Assembly (NCBI RefSeq): GCF_028656955.1
Contig: NZ_JAMDGY010000007.1
Span: 56,771 to 120,770 of the forward strand
Length of the DNA stretch: 64,000 nt
Direction: 5' to 3'
DNA from: Pseudomonas fontis
GTDB taxonomy: Bacteria > Pseudomonadota > Gammaproteobacteria > Pseudomonadales > Pseudomonadaceae
Shown here: in pieces, positions 61,699-64,000 of the stretch
Position numbering within the stretch: position 1 is the stretch's first letter
Layout of the letters: the number at the start of each line of letters is the position of its first letter
Notes under the pieces: model-generated
Database searches by the model: none
Seen by the model: the letters and a program-made list of their open reading frames with translations, nothing else
Told to the model about the DNA's origin: nothing
Position numbers and translations under genes: made by a program

Positions 61699-63783
61699 TC
61701 ACTCCGGAGTGCCATGCACCACGCCTGCGGTGTTGTCCAGCAAGCTCTTGGTAGCGGTCTGGATGAACGACTCCAGCTTGTGCAGCATCTCGGTCTGGTC
61801 CGGGGCCTCGATCAGCTCGGCCTTGAACTCCTTGCCCAACTGATAGCGATACACGCGCGGTGTCATGTCCTTGGACTCGATCAGCACCCGGTCACCCTGC
61901 ACCAGGCCAACGATCTGCTCGCTGCCCGACGGTTTGATCATGCCGAAGCCTTCATCGCCAGCCGGCAGGTTGAGCAGGTCACGCCCCCAGCACTGGTGAC
62001 GGGTTTCGCCACCCAGGCGGCCCATGATGGTCGGCACGATGTCGACCTGGGTACCTACGGTGTGCTTGACCGCACCGAACTTCTCCTGGATGCCCGGGCC
62101 GATCAGCAGCAGCGGCACGTTGAAGCGCCCCAGATCGAGTTCGGTGACCTGTTGATGGTTGCCGAAACCATGGTCGCCAACGATCACGAACAGGGTCTCC
62201 TTGAAGTACGGCTCCTTGCGCGCCTTCTCGAAGAACTGGCCCAGCGCCCAGTCGGAATAACGCATGGCCGTCAGGTGCTCGTCCAGGCGCCCCTGGCCGG
62301 TGACCGGCTCGACCGGCAGGTCTTTGGGCAAGGCATACGGGGTGTGGTTGGACAGCGTCTGCAGCAAGGCATAGAACGGTTTCTTGCCGTAATTGTTCGC
62401 CAGCTCCTGGGCACCCCGGTCGAACATGTCCTGGTCGGACACACCCCAGGTAGGGTCGGAGAACACCGGGTTGACGTAGTCGTTGCGGCCAATGAAGGTG
62501 GTCATGCCCTGGTTGCCGAAGAAGCCCGACTGGTTGTCCCAGGCGAAATCGCCGTTGTAGACATACACGTCGTCGTAGTCACGGGCACTGAGCAGCGCCG
62601 GCAAGCCGGACAGCTTGTGGCCGCCTTCAGGCGTCTGCATCAGGTACTCGAAACCTGGCAGGTTCGGGAAGCATGCCATGGTGGCGAACATACCCTGGTG
62701 GGTATGGGTGCCGTTGGAGAAGAAGCGATCGAACAGCACACCTTCCTTCGCCAGCTTGTCGAAGTACGGGGTGATGTTGTTCGGGCTGCCCAGCGCGCCT
62801 ACCGAGTGGCCGGCGAAGCTCTCCATGAGGATCACCACGACGTTCTTGATCGGCAGGGTGTTGGCCGCAGGTGGCGTGAAGTCACGACGAATCGCGGCGC
62901 TGTCGGCATCGACCAGCTTGTCGTTGTCGGTCAGCACCATCTTGCGCACGGCTTCGGTGGCTGCGCCCTGCTCGACCGTGGCTTTCCAGACGTTGGCACG
63001 GTCTTCACCGAAGCGGCTCTTGGCGGCATCGATCAGGGTCAGGGTACCGTTCAGGCCCAATTGGTTGACGAAGTTCGAGTCGGTGGTGAAGGCATCACCC
63101 CAACGCATTGGCGGGCCCTGGCGCAGGGTGCCACGGGCAGCGACCACGGCAATCAGCAGGATCACCACGAACACCGCACCACGGGCGTACCACGGTGCGA
63201 CCGTGCGGGTGCCGGCAACGCTGTTGCTGTACTCGCCACGCGGACGGGTCAGGTGGTCAGCACCTTTGAACAGCAAGCTCAGCAGCCAGGTACCGAAGGC
63301 CCAGGCCAGCAGGTAACGGACCACCGGGAAGCCGTACCAGAGCATGCTCAGTACGGTTTTCGGGTCTTCCTTCACGTACTGGAATACCAGGCCATTGAGG
63401 CGCTGGTGGAACTCGCGGTAGAAGTCCATCTCCATCAGGCCGAGGAACATCACCACGCTGGCGGCCAGGGTCAGCCACAGGCGGAACAGGCCACGCGCAG
63501 CCATGGCGCGGGCACTGAGGATGGCCAGCAGCAGCGGGATGCTCAGGTAGACAACCACCCGCAGGTCGAAGCGCAAGCCGTTGAGGAAGCCTTCGGCGAC
63601 GGTGGAATACGGCGTATCGCCGATCATGTCGCTGTTGTAGAGCAGCAGGGCCAGGCGTACCAGGCTCAGCATCAGCATGATGATCAGGCCGCACAGCAAG
63701 GTGTAGGCCAGGTGCGATTTTACCGTCGGTTGCAGGGGGCGAGATGCAGCCCGCTGTTGCCTCAAGGCGTCCGTGTTAGCCAT
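61699..63783 (-). CDS. LTA synthase family membrane protein (sulfatase/alkaline phosphatase fold)
   Basis: 694 residues. Five membrane spans in the first 210 residues (LAYTLLCGLIIMLMLSLVRL first), then a periplasmic phosphoglycerol transferase-like domain: VVVILMESFAGHSVGALGSP, FFSNGTHTHQGMFATMACFP with the probable nucleophile threonine, VYNGDFAWDNQSGFFG and IVGDHGFGN for the metal site. In Gram-negatives such proteins add phosphoglycerol or phosphoethanolamine-type groups to periplasmic glucans or envelope sugars; the substrate here is unknown. Confidence 0.93.
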   Translation of the reverse strand: MANTDALRQQRAASRPLQPTVKSHLAYTLLCGLIIMLMLSLVRLALLLYNSDMIGDTPYSTVAEGFLNGLRFDLRVVVYLSIPLLLAILSARAMAARGLFRLWLTLAASVVMFLGLMEMDFYREFHQRLNGLVFQYVKEDPKTVLSMLWYGFPVVRYLLAWAFGTWLLSLLFKGADHLTRPRGEYSNSVAGTRTVAPWYARGAVFVVILLIAVVAARGTLRQGPPMRWGDAFTTDSNFVNQLGLNGTLTLIDAAKSRFGEDRANVWKATVEQGAATEAVRKMVLTDNDKLVDADSAAIRRDFTPPAANTLPIKNVVVILMESFAGHSVGALGSPNNITPYFDKLAKEGVLFDRFFSNGTHTHQGMFATMACFPNLPGFEYLMQTPEGGHKLSGLPALLSARDYDDVYVYNGDFAWDNQSGFFGNQGMTTFIGRNDYVNPVFSDPTWGVSDQDMFDRGAQELANNYGKKPFYALLQTLSNHTPYALPKDLPVEPVTGQGRLDEHLTAMRYSDWALGQFFEKARKEPYFKETLFVIVGDHGFGNHQQVTELDLGRFNVPLLLIGPGIQEKFGAVKHTVGTQVDIVPTIMGRLGGETRHQCWGRDLLNLPAGDEGFGMIKPSGSEQIVGLVQGDRVLIESKDMTPRVYRYQLGKEFKAELIEAPDQTEMLHKLESFIQTATKSLLDNTAGVVHGTPE

Positions 63784-63955
63784 GAATGGAGAGATCCTAG
63801 GATTCGATTTTTATAGAGGGCGTGAAGCGAAGGTGCCTAATGTGCCTTAAACGAGCAGACGTTGCACAGCCATTAGGCGAAACGATTAATTGCGCGCGGA
63901 TTGTCGGTAATCGGATGTGAAAATTTTGTTGAGCCCAGGCGTCATCGCCGCCCTT
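63784..63955. other. Upstream region of the sulfatase-fold gene
   Basis: About 170 bases, AT-rich, likely to hold its promoter. No element can be fixed. A REP follows. Confidence 0.35.
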
Positions 63956-63979
63956 GTGGGAGCCGGCCTTGCCGGCGAA
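63956..63979. repeat. Single REP element
   Basis: GTGGGAGCCGGCCTTGCCGGCGAA, same family as the pairs at 41.1 and 50.8 kb. A partner may lie beyond the window. Confidence 0.85.
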
Positions 63980-64000
63980 TGGCGGGACTGTCAGATTTTT

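Noticed and set aside
61600..63816. 738-residue plus-strand frame opposite the sulfatase-fold gene
   Set aside because: Antisense shadow of a clear gene in high-GC DNA; rich in His, Gln, Arg and Val, with no domain.

Overview
The window is a piece of a Pseudomonas chromosome, probably of the P. putida group. Evidence: an EarP arginine rhamnosyltransferase, REP/BIME elements of the P. putida type, and a complete serralysin locus in the order aprA-aprI-aprDEF, which within this group recalls P. entomophila-like species. About the first 34.75 kb is a T7-like podovirus (Autographiviridae type) prophage; the rest, visibly richer in GC, is host chromosome. Species is an inference; no rRNA or housekeeping marker is present.

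Prophage (1 to about 34,750). Every phage gene is on the minus strand, so the phage map reads right to left. From the host junction inwards: a tyrosine integrase just after the 3' end of earP; two small genes of unknown function (one membrane protein); a strong sigma70-like early promoter bracketed by two nearly identical 15-bp palindromes; a block of early genes, one a 2OG-Fe(II) oxygenase; a single-subunit RNA polymerase; an early terminator; a nucleotide and DNA metabolism block (1.1-like, ligase, dNMP kinase, gp2-like host RNA polymerase inhibitor, SSB, endonuclease I, amidase/lysozyme, nucleotidyltransferase, primase-helicase, DNA polymerase, gp5.5, gp5.7, exonuclease); and the virion genes 6.5, 6.7, 7.3, 8, 9, 10A/10B, 11 to 16 and the start of 17. 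The rest of 17, holin, terminase and the far attachment site lie beyond the left edge. Eight copies of a phage-type promoter, consensus TTAAAACACCCACTAAAAGC, sit where T7 has its phi promoters. No frame is broken, so the prophage looks intact. The capsid gene keeps the T7 slippery heptamer GGTTTTC, and a -1 shift there adds an Ig-like (Big_2) domain.

Host part (34,750 to 64,000). earP is intact, but efp, which normally follows it in Pseudomonas, is absent on this side and should lie beyond the prophage. Then come a small membrane protein and a GreA/B-like protein; a LysR/SDR pair; a LysR/MFS pair; the alkaline protease locus with its type I secretion system and inhibitor; a TonB-dependent receptor; tRNA-Ser(GGA); a crotonase, a PlsC-type acyltransferase, a CorA-type transporter and a glutamine amidotransferase; a cytochrome c protein; a 1.4-kb tandem array of nine roughly 160-bp BIME units; the transglutaminase / alpha-E / circularly permuted ATP-grasp operon; an RraB-like protein; and an LTA-synthase-like membrane sulfatase-fold protein.

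How the parts may work together. In the lysogen, integrase and the genes after it lie directly downstream of earP on the same strand with only 32 nt between, so host transcription can enter them. The palindrome pair around the early promoter is the best candidate for the lysogeny switch, which is rarely described for T7-like phages; no recognisable repressor gene is in the window. On induction the order would be host RNA polymerase from the early promoter, then phage RNA polymerase from the phi promoters, with gp2-like and gp5.7-like proteins shutting down host transcription.
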